NCBI RefSeq assembly: GCF_030518795.1
Contig: NZ_CP130427.1
Coordinates: forward strand, 5,208,001-5,272,000
Reading direction: 5' to 3'
DNA: 64,000 nt
Source of the DNA: Micromonospora sp. NBRC 110009
GTDB taxonomy: Bacteria > Actinomycetota > Actinomycetes > Mycobacteriales > Micromonosporaceae
Both the position numbers and the translations under genes were made by a program. The notes under the pieces were generated by a model. That model was not told the origin of the DNA, made no database searches, and worked only from the letters and a program-made list of their open reading frames with translations. This document shows, in pieces, positions 25,838 through 34,516 of the stretch. The stretch's first letter is position 1. Each line of letters begins with the position of its first letter.

Positions 25838-27808
25838 TCAGTCCACCGGCCCGACCCGGACGTTCTGGATGACTCCGGTGCCGTTGAAGACGTTCATCCC
25901 GAACTGGCCGCCGGGGATCGTGTCGTCGACGGCGTCGATCACCGGCGTGGTGCCGCCGTCGAGGTAGACCCGCAGCCGGGAGCCGTCGGCCACCACCTTG
26001 AGGTGGTACGTGCGGCCCAGCTTGACGTCGAGCGGGTAGGTCGCGATGTCGCGGCCGGGTCGCCAGAGCTTGACCACCTTCGCCGCCGAGTCGACGTTCG
26101 CCGTGTAGTGCCGGGTGGCGTCGCGGTTGGCGCGGAAGGTGAGGGCCGCGGCGATCCCCGAGTCCAGTCGGACGTCGGCCTCGTAGGTGAAGTCGTCGCC
26201 GGTCCTGGTGTTCAGGTAGAAGGCGTCGCCGCCACTGGTGCCCTTCTTGCCGCCGGAGGTGTCGGACCACAGTCCTGAATCGGCGTACCACTGGCCGCCC
26301 AGGTTGTCCACGAGCGTGGACTCGCCGCCCCAGATCGAGCCGAGTTCGTGGAAGGTCAGCCGGTCCAGGTGGACCTTGCCGTCGGCGAACAGTTCGAGGG
26401 TGTCGTCACCGGGCAGGCTGTCGAAGTTGACGTTGAGGCTCTGGTAGAACCGGCCGTCGTTGCCGAAGATCTCCAGCTGGCCCCGGTCGACGAGCAGCCG
26501 GAGGGTGACCACGCCGTTGACCGGGGGCATCGGTACGCCGTTGAGCGTTCCGGTCGCCGGATCGTAGCTGACCTCGTGGTCGTACCAGCCGTCGCGGCCC
26601 GTCCCGAGCCGGAAGCCGAACCGGGACACCTCGCGGTCCGGGACCCGGAAGCTGGCCTCGAGTTCGTAGGTGTCCGCCCGGACGCCGGCCAGCAGGGCGC
26701 GGGCCTGCGTGCCGTTGAGCGTGCGACCGGTCCAGGTGCGGGTGGCCGTGCGCAGGCCGTCGATCTCGTCGATCGGCGTACTGAGCACCTGCGGCGCGCC
26801 GTCCACCGTGGCCAGGCGCATCTCCACCGGGAAGGTGAGGTTGCCGGTCCAGATGCTGCCCGAGTTGCCGGGCTGCCACGCCATCGACACGATCCGGTCG
26901 TCGGGCATGTTGGCGAAGTTCAGGCCGGCGTAGTAGCTGCCCCCGGCCGAGGTGTCGCCGTGGTTGAGCTGCCGTGGCTGCGCCCGGTCGGTGGTGAAGG
27001 TTGTCCCGTCGAAGGTGCCGACCACGTACTCGCCGCCGGCATCGCTGAGCACCCACCGCAGGTTCGCCGGATCGCCGTCCAGCGGCATCGGCACCATGTT
27101 CGGGCACTCGAACAGCCAGTCCGCCCGGTAGCGCGAGGCGAACGTCCAGCTGAGCAGGTTGTCCGAGGTGTAGAAGTCGACGCCGTTGCCGCCGTGGTCG
27201 GACCAGACGACCATGCCCCACCGGCCGGACGCCTCGTCCCAGAAGACCTTCGGATCGCGGCTGGTGCCCTGCGGCACCGCCACCGGCCGGCCACCGTCGT
27301 AGGTCTTGAACGTGTAGCCGCCGTCGGTGGAGTAGAACACCGTGACGCCGTTTGTGCCGGAGTAGACGACGATCGGGTCCTCGTCGCCGTTCTTCAGGCC
27401 GCTGACGTTCTTCGTGTCGACGACCCCGCCGCCGGACCAGAGGTTGCCCGGGTGCACGCCCGGCTCGAGGGCGATCGGCTTCTGCTTCCAGTGCACCAGG
27501 TCGGTGCTGGTAGCGTGTCCCCAGTGCATGGTGTCCCACTGGAGGCCGTGCGGATTGTGCTGGTAGTACAGGTGGTAGACGCCGTGGTAGTACAGCGGCG
27601 CGTTGACATCGTTGATCCAGCCGCCACGGGCACTGAAGTGGTACTGCCCGCGGTTGTCCTCCTGGTAGTTGGTGACGGGGTAGGGGAACTCCGGGTAGTC
27701 CTGCTGCGTGCCGGCGGACACCGGGTGGACCGTCACGCCGGCGAGGCCGACGGCGGCCGCCAGGACCGTCGCCGCTGCCATCGCCGCGTATCGAACTTTC
27801 ATCCGCAT
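25838..27808 (-). CDS. Secreted GH32 fructan hydrolase (levanase/inulinase type)
   Basis: 656 aa. A signal peptide (about 1-32) precedes the five-bladed propeller of GH32. The nucleophile motif, usually WMNDPNG, reads WINDVNAP with Asp67; RDP is at 184-186 and the acid/base Glu234 is in ECPN. All three catalytic acids are therefore kept. A C-terminal beta-sandwich (about 330-480) and an additional laminin-G/3-keto-disaccharide-hydrolase-like domain (about 485-656, GGQWYADSGLW to FNGTGVIQNVRV) follow, probably for sugar binding. Secreted hydrolysis of levan, inulin or sucrose is expected. It is divergent from a LacI gene, and two matching operators lie between them. Confidence 0.92.
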   Translation of the reverse strand: MRMKVRYAAMAAATVLAAAVGLAGVTVHPVSAGTQQDYPEFPYPVTNYQEDNRGQYHFSARGGWINDVNAPLYYHGVYHLYYQHNPHGLQWDTMHWGHATSTDLVHWKQKPIALEPGVHPGNLWSGGGVVDTKNVSGLKNGDEDPIVVYSGTNGVTVFYSTDGGYTFKTYDGGRPVAVPQGTSRDPKVFWDEASGRWGMVVWSDHGGNGVDFYTSDNLLSWTFASRYRADWLFECPNMVPMPLDGDPANLRWVLSDAGGEYVVGTFDGTTFTTDRAQPRQLNHGDTSAGGSYYAGLNFANMPDDRIVSMAWQPGNSGSIWTGNLTFPVEMRLATVDGAPQVLSTPIDEIDGLRTATRTWTGRTLNGTQARALLAGVRADTYELEASFRVPDREVSRFGFRLGTGRDGWYDHEVSYDPATGTLNGVPMPPVNGVVTLRLLVDRGQLEIFGNDGRFYQSLNVNFDSLPGDDTLELFADGKVHLDRLTFHELGSIWGGESTLVDNLGGQWYADSGLWSDTSGGKKGTSGGDAFYLNTRTGDDFTYEADVRLDSGIAAALTFRANRDATRHYTANVDSAAKVVKLWRPGRDIATYPLDVKLGRTYHLKVVADGSRLRVYLDGGTTPVIDAVDDTIPGGQFGMNVFNGTGVIQNVRVGPVD

Positions 27809-27873
27809 ACGTTCCAGCTCCTCGGTCGGTGCTCGACAGGGACCGGAGCAGGGCTCGGCGCCGGAGCCGCTCC

Positions 27874-27887
27874 TGACAACCTTGTCA
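27874..27887. promoter_or_regulatory. LacI-type operator 1
   Basis: TGACAACCTTGTCA, inverted repeat of TGACAA/TTGTCA around a CC centre, located 66 bases upstream of the GH32 start. It shares a 13-base core with a second site 98 bases away. Proximity to GH32 suggests repression of that gene by the adjacent LacI protein. Confidence 0.72.
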
Positions 27888-27971
27888 AAGGAGTCTGGAC
27901 GTGTGTTAGATGTGTGTCAATAGCTCCTTGCAGGCGTGTTACCGCATCATGACGTCCGCCCATGGTTGTGG

Positions 27972-27985
27972 CGACAACCTTGTCA
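27972..27985. promoter_or_regulatory. LacI-type operator 2
   Basis: CGACAACCTTGTCA differs from operator 1 only in its first base. It lies 69 bases upstream of the LacI start, a natural place for autoregulation. The 98-base distance between the two sites is a little over nine helical turns, which would allow a loop across the divergent promoters. Confidence 0.7.
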
Positions 27986-28053
27986 TCAGCCCGGTCCGGT
28001 AGGGTCTGACGACGACCCCCACGCAGGTCGTAGGCTGCGAAGCAGAGGGGACC

Positions 28054-29109
28054 ATGAGCCAAGACGCCGATCCGACCACCACGCCCTACCGGCCACGACC
28101 CACCCTGCACGACGTCGCAGCGATGGCGGGCGTCAGCATCAAGACCGTCTCCCGCGTCGTCAACGGCGAGAGCGGCGTGACGGAAGCCAAGGTCGCGGCG
28201 GTTCGCAAGGCGATCCACCAGTTGGACTACCGGCCGAACGTCTCGGCCGGCGCGCTGCGACGGGCGAACCGCCGGACGTCGGCCATCGGCATGGTTCTCG
28301 AGGATCTCGCCAACCCGTTCTCCAGCGCCCTGCTCCGCGCGGTCGAGGACGTCGCCAACCAGCGGCAGGTGCTGATCCTCGCCGGAAGCGGCGACGAGGA
28401 CCAGGACCGCGAGCGCGCCCTGGTCCGCGCGTTCAGCGAGCGCCGCGTGGACGGCCTGATCATCGCGCCGGTCGGCGAGGACCAGGGCTACCTGCGGACC
28501 GAGATGGAGGCCGGCACGCCGCTCGTCTTCGTGGACCGGTTGCCGCAGGGACTGCTCGCCGACAGCGTCCTGTCCGACAACGAGGGCGGCGCCCGGGCCG
28601 CCGTCCACCACCTCGCCGACGCCGGCCACCGCCACGTCGCCTACCTCGGCGATCTCCAGATCATCCCCACCGCCCAGCAGCGGTTCGCCGGATACCATCG
28701 CGCCTGCCTGGAGCGCGGCCTGCCCTGGACGCCGTCCCACCACCTGCACGACCTGCACACCGTGGACGAGGCGACCGAGGCGACGATCAGACTGTTGGGC
28801 TCCGACGAGCCGCCCACCGCGCTGTTCGCCAGCCAGAACCTCGTGACCATCGGTGCCATCGCAGCCCTCCAGCAGCTCGGGCTCGAGGAATCCGTGGCAC
28901 TCGTCGGCTTCGACGACTTCCCGATGGCCGACCTGCTCAAGCCGCGGGTCAGCGTCATCGCCCAGGACCCGTTCCAGATCGGCCGGGTCGCGGCGGAACT
29001 GCTGTTCCAGCGGCTCGACGGCGACCTCGGCGGGCCCCGCCGGCTGGTGCTGCCGACGACCACCATCCCGCGCGGCTCCGGGGAGATCCCACCCCGGACG
29101 CGCCGCTGA
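28054..29109 (+). CDS. LacI family transcriptional regulator of the fructan gene
   Basis: 351 aa. N-terminal helix-turn-helix PTLHDVAAMAGVSIKTVSRVVNG (about 15-37) and hinge (YRPNVSAGALRR), then the periplasmic-binding-protein-like sensor domain (about 75-340) with IGMVLEDLANPF, VDGLIIAPV and VGFDDFPMADLL. An AGAGGGGA site precedes the ATG. Divergent from GH32 with two operator copies in between, so it is very likely the fructan- or sucrose-responsive repressor of that gene and of itself. Confidence 0.9.
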   Translation: MSQDADPTTTPYRPRPTLHDVAAMAGVSIKTVSRVVNGESGVTEAKVAAVRKAIHQLDYRPNVSAGALRRANRRTSAIGMVLEDLANPFSSALLRAVEDVANQRQVLILAGSGDEDQDRERALVRAFSERRVDGLIIAPVGEDQGYLRTEMEAGTPLVFVDRLPQGLLADSVLSDNEGGARAAVHHLADAGHRHVAYLGDLQIIPTAQQRFAGYHRACLERGLPWTPSHHLHDLHTVDEATEATIRLLGSDEPPTALFASQNLVTIGAIAALQQLGLEESVALVGFDDFPMADLLKPRVSVIAQDPFQIGRVAAELLFQRLDGDLGGPRRLVLPTTTIPRGSGEIPPRTRR

Positions 29110-29139
29110 CCGCGCCGAACCTCGCCGTGGGCGGGGCCG

Positions 29140-30453
29140 TCAGCCGTCGGCGAGGGGGAGAATGGTCCGGCTCCGGCCGGGACGCGGGTACGCCTCGGCC
29201 GCCGCGGCCAGCCGGGTCGCGTGGTCCCGCTGCTTCTGCCAGTGCCCGTACAGGGCGCCGCGCCGGGACAGCCGGTCGACCTCGCTGATCGTCTCCGGCG
29301 CCACGTCCCCGGGCGGCGCGTCCCGCCACGGGGTCCCGGGCAGTGGCATGAACGTGTGCGCGTGGATGCGGGCCCCCAGGTCGGCGAGCTCGCGGGCCAG
29401 TCGCAGCGAGTCGTCCACATCGGAGCGGCGCTCGCCCGGCATCCCGAAGATCATGTCGACGTTGATCCGGAAGCCCTCGTCGACGCCGAGCCGGACCGCC
29501 CGCTTCACCTCCTCGACGCCGTGTCCGCGCTTGGCCGCGTCGAGGACCCGGTCCGAACCGGACTGCGCGCCCACGATGATGTTGTTGTTGGCGCAGTACC
29601 GCTTCACCAGCCGCAACGCCTCCCGCGAGACGTGCTCGGGCCGGATCTCACTGGGGAACGAGCCGAAGAAGACCCGCCCGTCCGGTCCGATCCCCTCCTT
29701 GCACGAGGCGAGCAGCTCCTCGACCGCCGCCAGGTTCGCCTCGTCGCCCGCGGCGCCGTACGACAGCGCCGTGGGGGTGATGAACCGGACGTCCCGCAGC
29801 CCCCGCTGGCGCATCGCGTCCACGTGCCAGCGCACGTTCGCCACGCTGCGATGCCGAAACCTGGCGGAGAACATGAACGGGGTCTGGCAGAACCGGCAGG
29901 AGAAGACGCAGCCGCGGGTGATCTCCAGGGCGTTGAACCGGTCCCAGCGCAGCGAGACGCCCCGGAACTCGTCCAGCGGCCGGCGTTCCGGCCGGCCGGT
30001 GCGCACCACCGCGCCGTTCGCGTTCCGGTACGCGAGGCCCGGGATGCCCGCCGGGTCGCCGACCGCGTCGACCAGGCGTAGCAGCGTCGTCTCGCCTTCC
30101 CCGACCGCCGCGACGTCCCACCCGGCGTCCAGCGTCTGCACCGGCTCGGCGGTGGCGTGCACCCCGCCGGCCACGTGCACCACGTTCGGCGCGTCCGCCA
30201 TCTCGCGGATCCGGGCCAGCTCCCGCGACAGCGCCTCGGCATCGGGGGAGTAGAACGACCACAGCACCAGCACCCGCCGCGCGGTGGCCGACGCCGCACG
30301 GATGTGCGCGGCGGTCGCCTCCGGGCTCGCACCGAAGCGCACCTCGTACCGGGTGCTGGTCTGGTGCGTCTCCAGCGCGCCGAGCAGCACGTGCAGGCCG
30401 TACGTGACCGCCTTGCGGTAGCGCAGCACGAGCACCAGCTCCGGAGCGTTCAT
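29140..30453 (-). CDS. B12-binding-domain radical SAM protein
   Basis: 437 aa. Residues about 1-125 resemble the Rossmann-like cobalamin-binding domain found in class B radical SAM proteins, although no DxHxxG motif is seen, so base-off binding is uncertain. Residues about 172-400 are a radical SAM barrel with the [4Fe-4S] cluster motif CVFSCRFC (Cys182, 186, 189) and an elongator/MiaB-like middle (VGAQSGSDRVLDAAKRGH, NVDMIFGMPGER). It resembles the TIGR04013 B12/radical SAM group, which has no known product. The ATG at 30453 was chosen because homology begins there. No biosynthetic neighbour points to a substrate. Confidence 0.82.
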   Translation of the reverse strand: MNAPELVLVLRYRKAVTYGLHVLLGALETHQTSTRYEVRFGASPEATAAHIRAASATARRVLVLWSFYSPDAEALSRELARIREMADAPNVVHVAGGVHATAEPVQTLDAGWDVAAVGEGETTLLRLVDAVGDPAGIPGLAYRNANGAVVRTGRPERRPLDEFRGVSLRWDRFNALEITRGCVFSCRFCQTPFMFSARFRHRSVANVRWHVDAMRQRGLRDVRFITPTALSYGAAGDEANLAAVEELLASCKEGIGPDGRVFFGSFPSEIRPEHVSREALRLVKRYCANNNIIVGAQSGSDRVLDAAKRGHGVEEVKRAVRLGVDEGFRINVDMIFGMPGERRSDVDDSLRLARELADLGARIHAHTFMPLPGTPWRDAPPGDVAPETISEVDRLSRRGALYGHWQKQRDHATRLAAAAEAYPRPGRSRTILPLADG

Positions 30454-30502
30454 GGCGGCGATTGTGCCAGCCGTTCCGCTGCCCGGCGGGGCCCGGCAAC
30501 GG

Positions 30503-31249
30503 TCACAGCCGGTGGCGGACCCAGACGTTGGGCTCGACGTAGACGGCGTGGTCGTGCGCCACGTCGCAGAGCACCGGCACCAGGGCGCCCGGCACGTGCA
30601 CCGGTCCGCTGGTGTCGAACGGCAGCCCGGTCCAGCGGCGCCAGTCGGCCAGGGTGCCACTGATGACCATCGACCGGGGCGCCACCCGCTCGATGCGCCC
30701 GCCGGCGCGGACGTGCACCCGCAGCCACGGGTCGACCGGCAGGCCGTCCGCGCGGACCTGCGCCGCGTACTCGGTCATCGGCAGGTCGGGCCGGGTGTGC
30801 TTGCCGCTGGGGCGGACCGGTGCGACGAGGGTGTCGAAGCCGCGCTTCGCGGCGGCCTCCCGCATGGCGGCGAGCATCAGCCCGGAGAGCCCCGTTCCCC
30901 GCCGGTCCGGTCGGATGCAGATCTCCAGCGCCGACACCATCGTCGGGGTGGCCCCGGTGAGCCGGTCGATGGCCGACCGCTGGATCATCCGGTCCCAGCC
31001 GCCGTCGGGCAGCTCGGCCTCCGTCCAGCGCACCGGGACGGCGTACGCCCGGGCGACGGCGCGATCGGGTTGGGCCGGGTCGATGGCGGCGAACACGAAC
31101 TCGGGGTAGAGGTGGTCGGCGACGTTGTAGTACACCCCGCCCATCGGGTCCCAGAGCATGAACTGCGGCCACGCCCCGGCGAAGTCGTCGTTGCCCAGCA
31201 GCGGGGCGAGTTCGGGGCGGTCCGCCAGGCTCACGATGTCGAGGGTCAC
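30503..31249 (-). CDS. GNAT-like N-acetyltransferase
   Basis: 248 aa. The central part (about 95-150) has the acetyl-CoA-binding pattern ICIRPDRRGTGLSGLMLAAMREAA, the R/Q-x-x-G-x-G/A loop of the GNAT fold. Flanking regions are not typical, with a C-terminal segment rich in Trp and Val that I do not recognise. The likely start is the GTG at 31249, since coding character weakens upstream. It lies 49 bases before the radical SAM gene on the same strand and could be cotranscribed with it. Confidence 0.72.
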   Translation of the reverse strand: MTLDIVSLADRPELAPLLGNDDFAGAWPQFMLWDPMGGVYYNVADHLYPEFVFAAIDPAQPDRAVARAYAVPVRWTEAELPDGGWDRMIQRSAIDRLTGATPTMVSALEICIRPDRRGTGLSGLMLAAMREAAAKRGFDTLVAPVRPSGKHTRPDLPMTEYAAQVRADGLPVDPWLRVHVRAGGRIERVAPRSMVISGTLADWRRWTGLPFDTSGPVHVPGALVPVLCDVAHDHAVYVEPNVWVRHRL

Positions 31250-31322
31250 GGCCGGGACCGTAGCCGCGTCCGCCCCGCGGCGCACGTCAATTCGCGCCTC
31301 GCCGCCACCTTGGCGTTACCCC

Positions 31323-31351
31323 ATTGACAAAAGTCATTAACAGTTGTCAAT
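31323..31351. promoter_or_regulatory. Inverted repeat upstream of the GH64 gene
   Basis: ATTGACAA (31323-31330) and TTGTCAAT (31344-31351) form perfect 8-bp arms around 13 bases. The arms contain the same TGACAA/TTGTCA half-sites as the LacI operators near GH32, but with wide spacing. They could be an operator, or two opposed -35 elements (TTGACA) serving the divergent GNAT and GH64 genes. Confidence 0.45.
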
Positions 31352-31355
31352 CTCG

Positions 31356-31367
31356 GAGAGCGCTCTC
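31356..31367. promoter_or_regulatory. GAGAGCGCTCTC palindrome, LacI/CebR-type operator
   Basis: A perfect 12-bp palindrome with the central AGCGCT of LacI-family sites such as the CebR box (GGGAGCGCTCCC), 36 bases upstream of the GH64 start. Boxes of this kind precede polysaccharide hydrolase genes in many actinomycetes, so repression in the absence of an oligosaccharide is likely. Confidence 0.65.
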
Positions 31368-31402
31368 TCGGATCGATCCGTCCCACCCCGTGAGGTGATC
31401 AC

Positions 31403-32989
31403 ATGACCGTCCGAAGACGACTCCTCGCCGCCGCCACCGTCCTGGCGGTGGTGGCGGCCACCCTGCACGCCGCCCCCGCCCAGGCCGTCGGCCCGGCGCT
31501 GCTGCCCGTCACCGTCACCAACAACACCGGCCGCAGCGACGCCGTGCACCTGTACGTCATCGGCATCCAACTGGCCAGCAACCGGCTCGGCTACGTCACC
31601 GCGAACGGGGCGTTCGTCCCGTGGACCGGGGGCCAGATCCCCCCGGCGCCGGCACCGGACGCCGCCATCCCGGGCCCGGCCAACGGTGGCAGCACCACCA
31701 TCCAGTTCCCCCGGGGCTTCTCCGGCCGGGTCTACTTCTCCTTCGGCGACAAGCTCAAGTTCTTCCTCACCCCGGACGGCCTGGTGCAGCCCGCCCCGTG
31801 GGCGGCCGGCGACGCCAACCGGGACATCCTGTTCGACTGGAGCGAGTTCACCTACAACGACGCCGGGCTCTGGTTGAACAGCTCCCAGGTCGACATGTTC
31901 GCCGTGCCGCACGCGGTGACCGTCACCGGCGCCGGCGGCGCCACCAGGCGGACCGGTGACCTCGTGGCCGGGGGCCGCAACGCCGTCATCGACGGCATCC
32001 GGTCGCAGCCGGGCTGGGCCAACACGGTCCACACCCGCTCGGACGGCACGGTGCTGCGCGTACTGGCGCCCGGCAAGGCCGCCGGCGCCGGGCTGCTCAG
32101 CCCGACCTATCTGGACTCCTACATCGCCTCGGCGTGGAACGCGTACACGACCAGGACACTGACCGTCGTGCCCTTCGCCGACCAGCCGACCATCCGCTAC
32201 TACGGGCGGACGTCGGGCAACACCATGACCTTCACCAACGGCGCGGGTCAGGTGGTCGCCTCCTTCAACCGGCCCTCGTCGGCCAGCGTCTGGGGCTGCG
32301 ACGGCGACCTGCCCGCCCCGAACGACCAGGTGGTCGGCCCGATCTCCCGCACCCTCTGTGCCGCGCTGAACCGGGGCACGCTGGGCACCATCGACACCCA
32401 GCCCAGCACCAACCCGGCCGACTTCTACCGCAGCAGCCCGACCAACCAGTACGCCCGACTGGTCCACGCCAACATGGTCGACGGCAAGGCGTACGCGTTC
32501 GCCTTCGACGACGTCGGCGGGTTCGAATCGCTGGTCCACGACGGCGACCCGCGGGCAGCCGGGCTGATCCTGAGCCCCTTCGGTGGCGGCGGCGGAACGC
32601 CCGGCGCCGGGGTGGCCGTGGTCAGCAACTGGAACAACAAATGCATCGACGTGCCCGGCGCCAACTTCGTCGACCGCGCCCAGTTGCAGACGTGGACCTG
32701 CAACGGCACCACCGCGCAGCAGTGGACGTTCGACGGCACGGCCGTGCGGAGCCAGAACGACAAGTGCATGGACGTCGACGGCGGCGCGACCGGCAACGGC
32801 GCCGTCGTCCAGCTCTACACCTGCAACGGCACCGGCGCCCAGCAGTTCACCCTCAACGCCGTCGGTGACCTGGTCAACCTGCGGGCCAACAGGTGCGTCG
32901 ACATCAAGGACTGGAACGGCGCCGACGGCGCGAAGCTCCAGCTCTGGGACTGCGCCGGCAGCGCCAACCAGAAGTGGCGGACCGGCTGA
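31403..32989 (+). CDS. Secreted GH64 beta-1,3-glucanase with ricin-type CBM13
   Basis: 528 aa. A signal peptide (about 1-28, APAQA) precedes a GH64 catalytic domain (about 30-390; LLPVTVTNNTGRSDAVHLYVIG, YFSFGDKLKF, QVDMFAVPHAVTVTG), the laminaripentaose-producing glucanase family. After a Gly-rich linker comes a ricin B-type lectin domain (about 400-528) with three subrepeats ending in QQWTF, QQFTL and NQKW. The enzyme would cut fungal or plant beta-1,3-glucan outside the cell. GAGGTGA precedes the ATG. A CebR-like palindrome lies just upstream. Confidence 0.92.
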   Translation: MTVRRRLLAAATVLAVVAATLHAAPAQAVGPALLPVTVTNNTGRSDAVHLYVIGIQLASNRLGYVTANGAFVPWTGGQIPPAPAPDAAIPGPANGGSTTIQFPRGFSGRVYFSFGDKLKFFLTPDGLVQPAPWAAGDANRDILFDWSEFTYNDAGLWLNSSQVDMFAVPHAVTVTGAGGATRRTGDLVAGGRNAVIDGIRSQPGWANTVHTRSDGTVLRVLAPGKAAGAGLLSPTYLDSYIASAWNAYTTRTLTVVPFADQPTIRYYGRTSGNTMTFTNGAGQVVASFNRPSSASVWGCDGDLPAPNDQVVGPISRTLCAALNRGTLGTIDTQPSTNPADFYRSSPTNQYARLVHANMVDGKAYAFAFDDVGGFESLVHDGDPRAAGLILSPFGGGGGTPGAGVAVVSNWNNKCIDVPGANFVDRAQLQTWTCNGTTAQQWTFDGTAVRSQNDKCMDVDGGATGNGAVVQLYTCNGTGAQQFTLNAVGDLVNLRANRCVDIKDWNGADGAKLQLWDCAGSANQKWRTG

Positions 32990-33021
32990 CCGCGGGGTGG
33001 TTGCGCGGGCCGCGGTCGTGC

Positions 33022-34338
33022 TCAGAGCAGGCCGCGCACCGCGCGCACCGCCGCGTCGACATCCGCCTCGCTGTTCGCGATGGTCGCGCCGAAGCGCAGA
33101 TGGGACGGGTTGTACGGAGTGCTGCTGGCGATCACCCCGGCGGCGACCAGCCGGCCCACCGCCTCACCCACCGGGATGTCGGGCAACTGGCAGCAGACGA
33201 TGCCGGCGGAGAGTTCGGCCGAACGTGGGGTGACCAGCCGCAGCCCGCGCAGGCCGGCCAGGCCCTCCTTGAGCCGGTCGGCCAGCTCGCGGGTCCGCGC
33301 GGTGACCCGCTCCGGACCGATCCGCCGGTGGAACTCGAACGCCTCGGCCAGCGCCCACCGGTGCTCGAAGCTGTGGTAGCCGCCCGGCGTGTGCGCGGGC
33401 CCGGCGGGCGTCGCCTCCGCGCCCACGCCGAACAACCAGCGTCCGATGCTGCGCCGGTCGAAGGTGGGGATCACGGGTGTCATCCGGTCCCACGCCCGCT
33501 CGCTGCCCCAGACCAGGCCGGTGCCGCGCGGCCCGAGCAGCCACTTGTGACAGCCGGAGACCAGGACGTCGCAGCCGAGCTGGGCCGGGGTCACCGCCTC
33601 GGCGCCGAAGCCGTGCACCCCGTCGACACAGACCAGTGCCTCGGGGCTGCGGGCGCGTACCGCCTCGGCGAGCTGCCGGACCGGCAGCTTCACCCCGGTG
33701 CTGGAGTGCACCCAGGTGAGCGTGACGACCCGGGTGCGGCTGGTGACCGCTGCCGCGAGGTTGCCGACGATCTCGTCGGCGGTGGTCGTCGCCGCGTCCC
33801 GGTAGAGGCGTACCCGACGAACGGTCACCTTGTCCCGCTCGGCGCGCAGCCGCACCGACTCGTGCGTCGCGTAGAAGTCGTGCTCGGTGGTCAGCACCTC
33901 GTCGCCGGGTCCCAGCCGCACCGCGGTGTAGAGCAGGCCGAGGCCCATCGTCGTCGAGTCGGTCAGGGCGATCTGCTCCGGGCGGGTGTCGAGGCGGGCC
34001 GCGGCCGCCGCGAGCACCGCCTCGTCGAGCCGTTCCTCGTTGGCGCCCAGGTAGCCCAGCGCGTCCCGGTCGAGCCCGTCCCGGTGTCCGGCGATGGCGG
34101 CGCGGACCGGCGCGGGGTGCGCCGCGAAGACGAAGGTGGCCAGGTGGGCCCGGGCGGGGTCGAGCGCGAACTGGGCCCGCACGCTCTCCCAGCTCGCCGG
34201 GTCGAAGTCCGGTGCGGGACTCGCCGCGCCACCGGCGGACTCCCGCCGGTCCGGCTCGCACCCGGTGGCCAGGCCGGTCATGCCGGCCGCCGCGGTCACG
34301 CCGAGCAGACTCCGTCGGGTGAACTGCATGCTACTCAT
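33022..34338 (-). CDS. Exported PLP-dependent class V aminotransferase-like enzyme (Tat lipoprotein)
   Basis: 438 aa. The N-terminus carries a twin-arginine motif (FTRRSLLG) and a lipobox-like end (LATGC), so it should be exported folded with cofactor and anchored by lipid. The mature part is a class V aminotransferase/cysteine desulfurase fold similar to isopenicillin N epimerase proteins: TTEHDFYA, VCVDGVHGFG (PLP Asp region) and SGCHKWLLGPRGTG with the Schiff-base lysine. No partner gene is obvious; it diverges from a lipoprotein L,D-transpeptidase. A second start nine bases downstream is possible and keeps the Tat signal. Confidence 0.86.
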   Translation of the reverse strand: MSSMQFTRRSLLGVTAAAGMTGLATGCEPDRRESAGGAASPAPDFDPASWESVRAQFALDPARAHLATFVFAAHPAPVRAAIAGHRDGLDRDALGYLGANEERLDEAVLAAAAARLDTRPEQIALTDSTTMGLGLLYTAVRLGPGDEVLTTEHDFYATHESVRLRAERDKVTVRRVRLYRDAATTTADEIVGNLAAAVTSRTRVVTLTWVHSSTGVKLPVRQLAEAVRARSPEALVCVDGVHGFGAEAVTPAQLGCDVLVSGCHKWLLGPRGTGLVWGSERAWDRMTPVIPTFDRRSIGRWLFGVGAEATPAGPAHTPGGYHSFEHRWALAEAFEFHRRIGPERVTARTRELADRLKEGLAGLRGLRLVTPRSAELSAGIVCCQLPDIPVGEAVGRLVAAGVIASSTPYNPSHLRFGATIANSEADVDAAVRAVRGLL

Positions 34339-34516
34339 CGTCCACGGTCAACATCACGGTCAGGTCACCGCGGTACGCGCTCCGGGCCGGCAGCCCTGGA
34401 TCGGTGGCCGGCCGGCCTGCCTCGGGTGTCGGATCCATGATCAATGTTGCGGAACTCGGCACCGGCTCTCCCATGACGCGGCGCCGGCAAGTACTCTCCG
34501 GGCGGAGAGGAACGCG

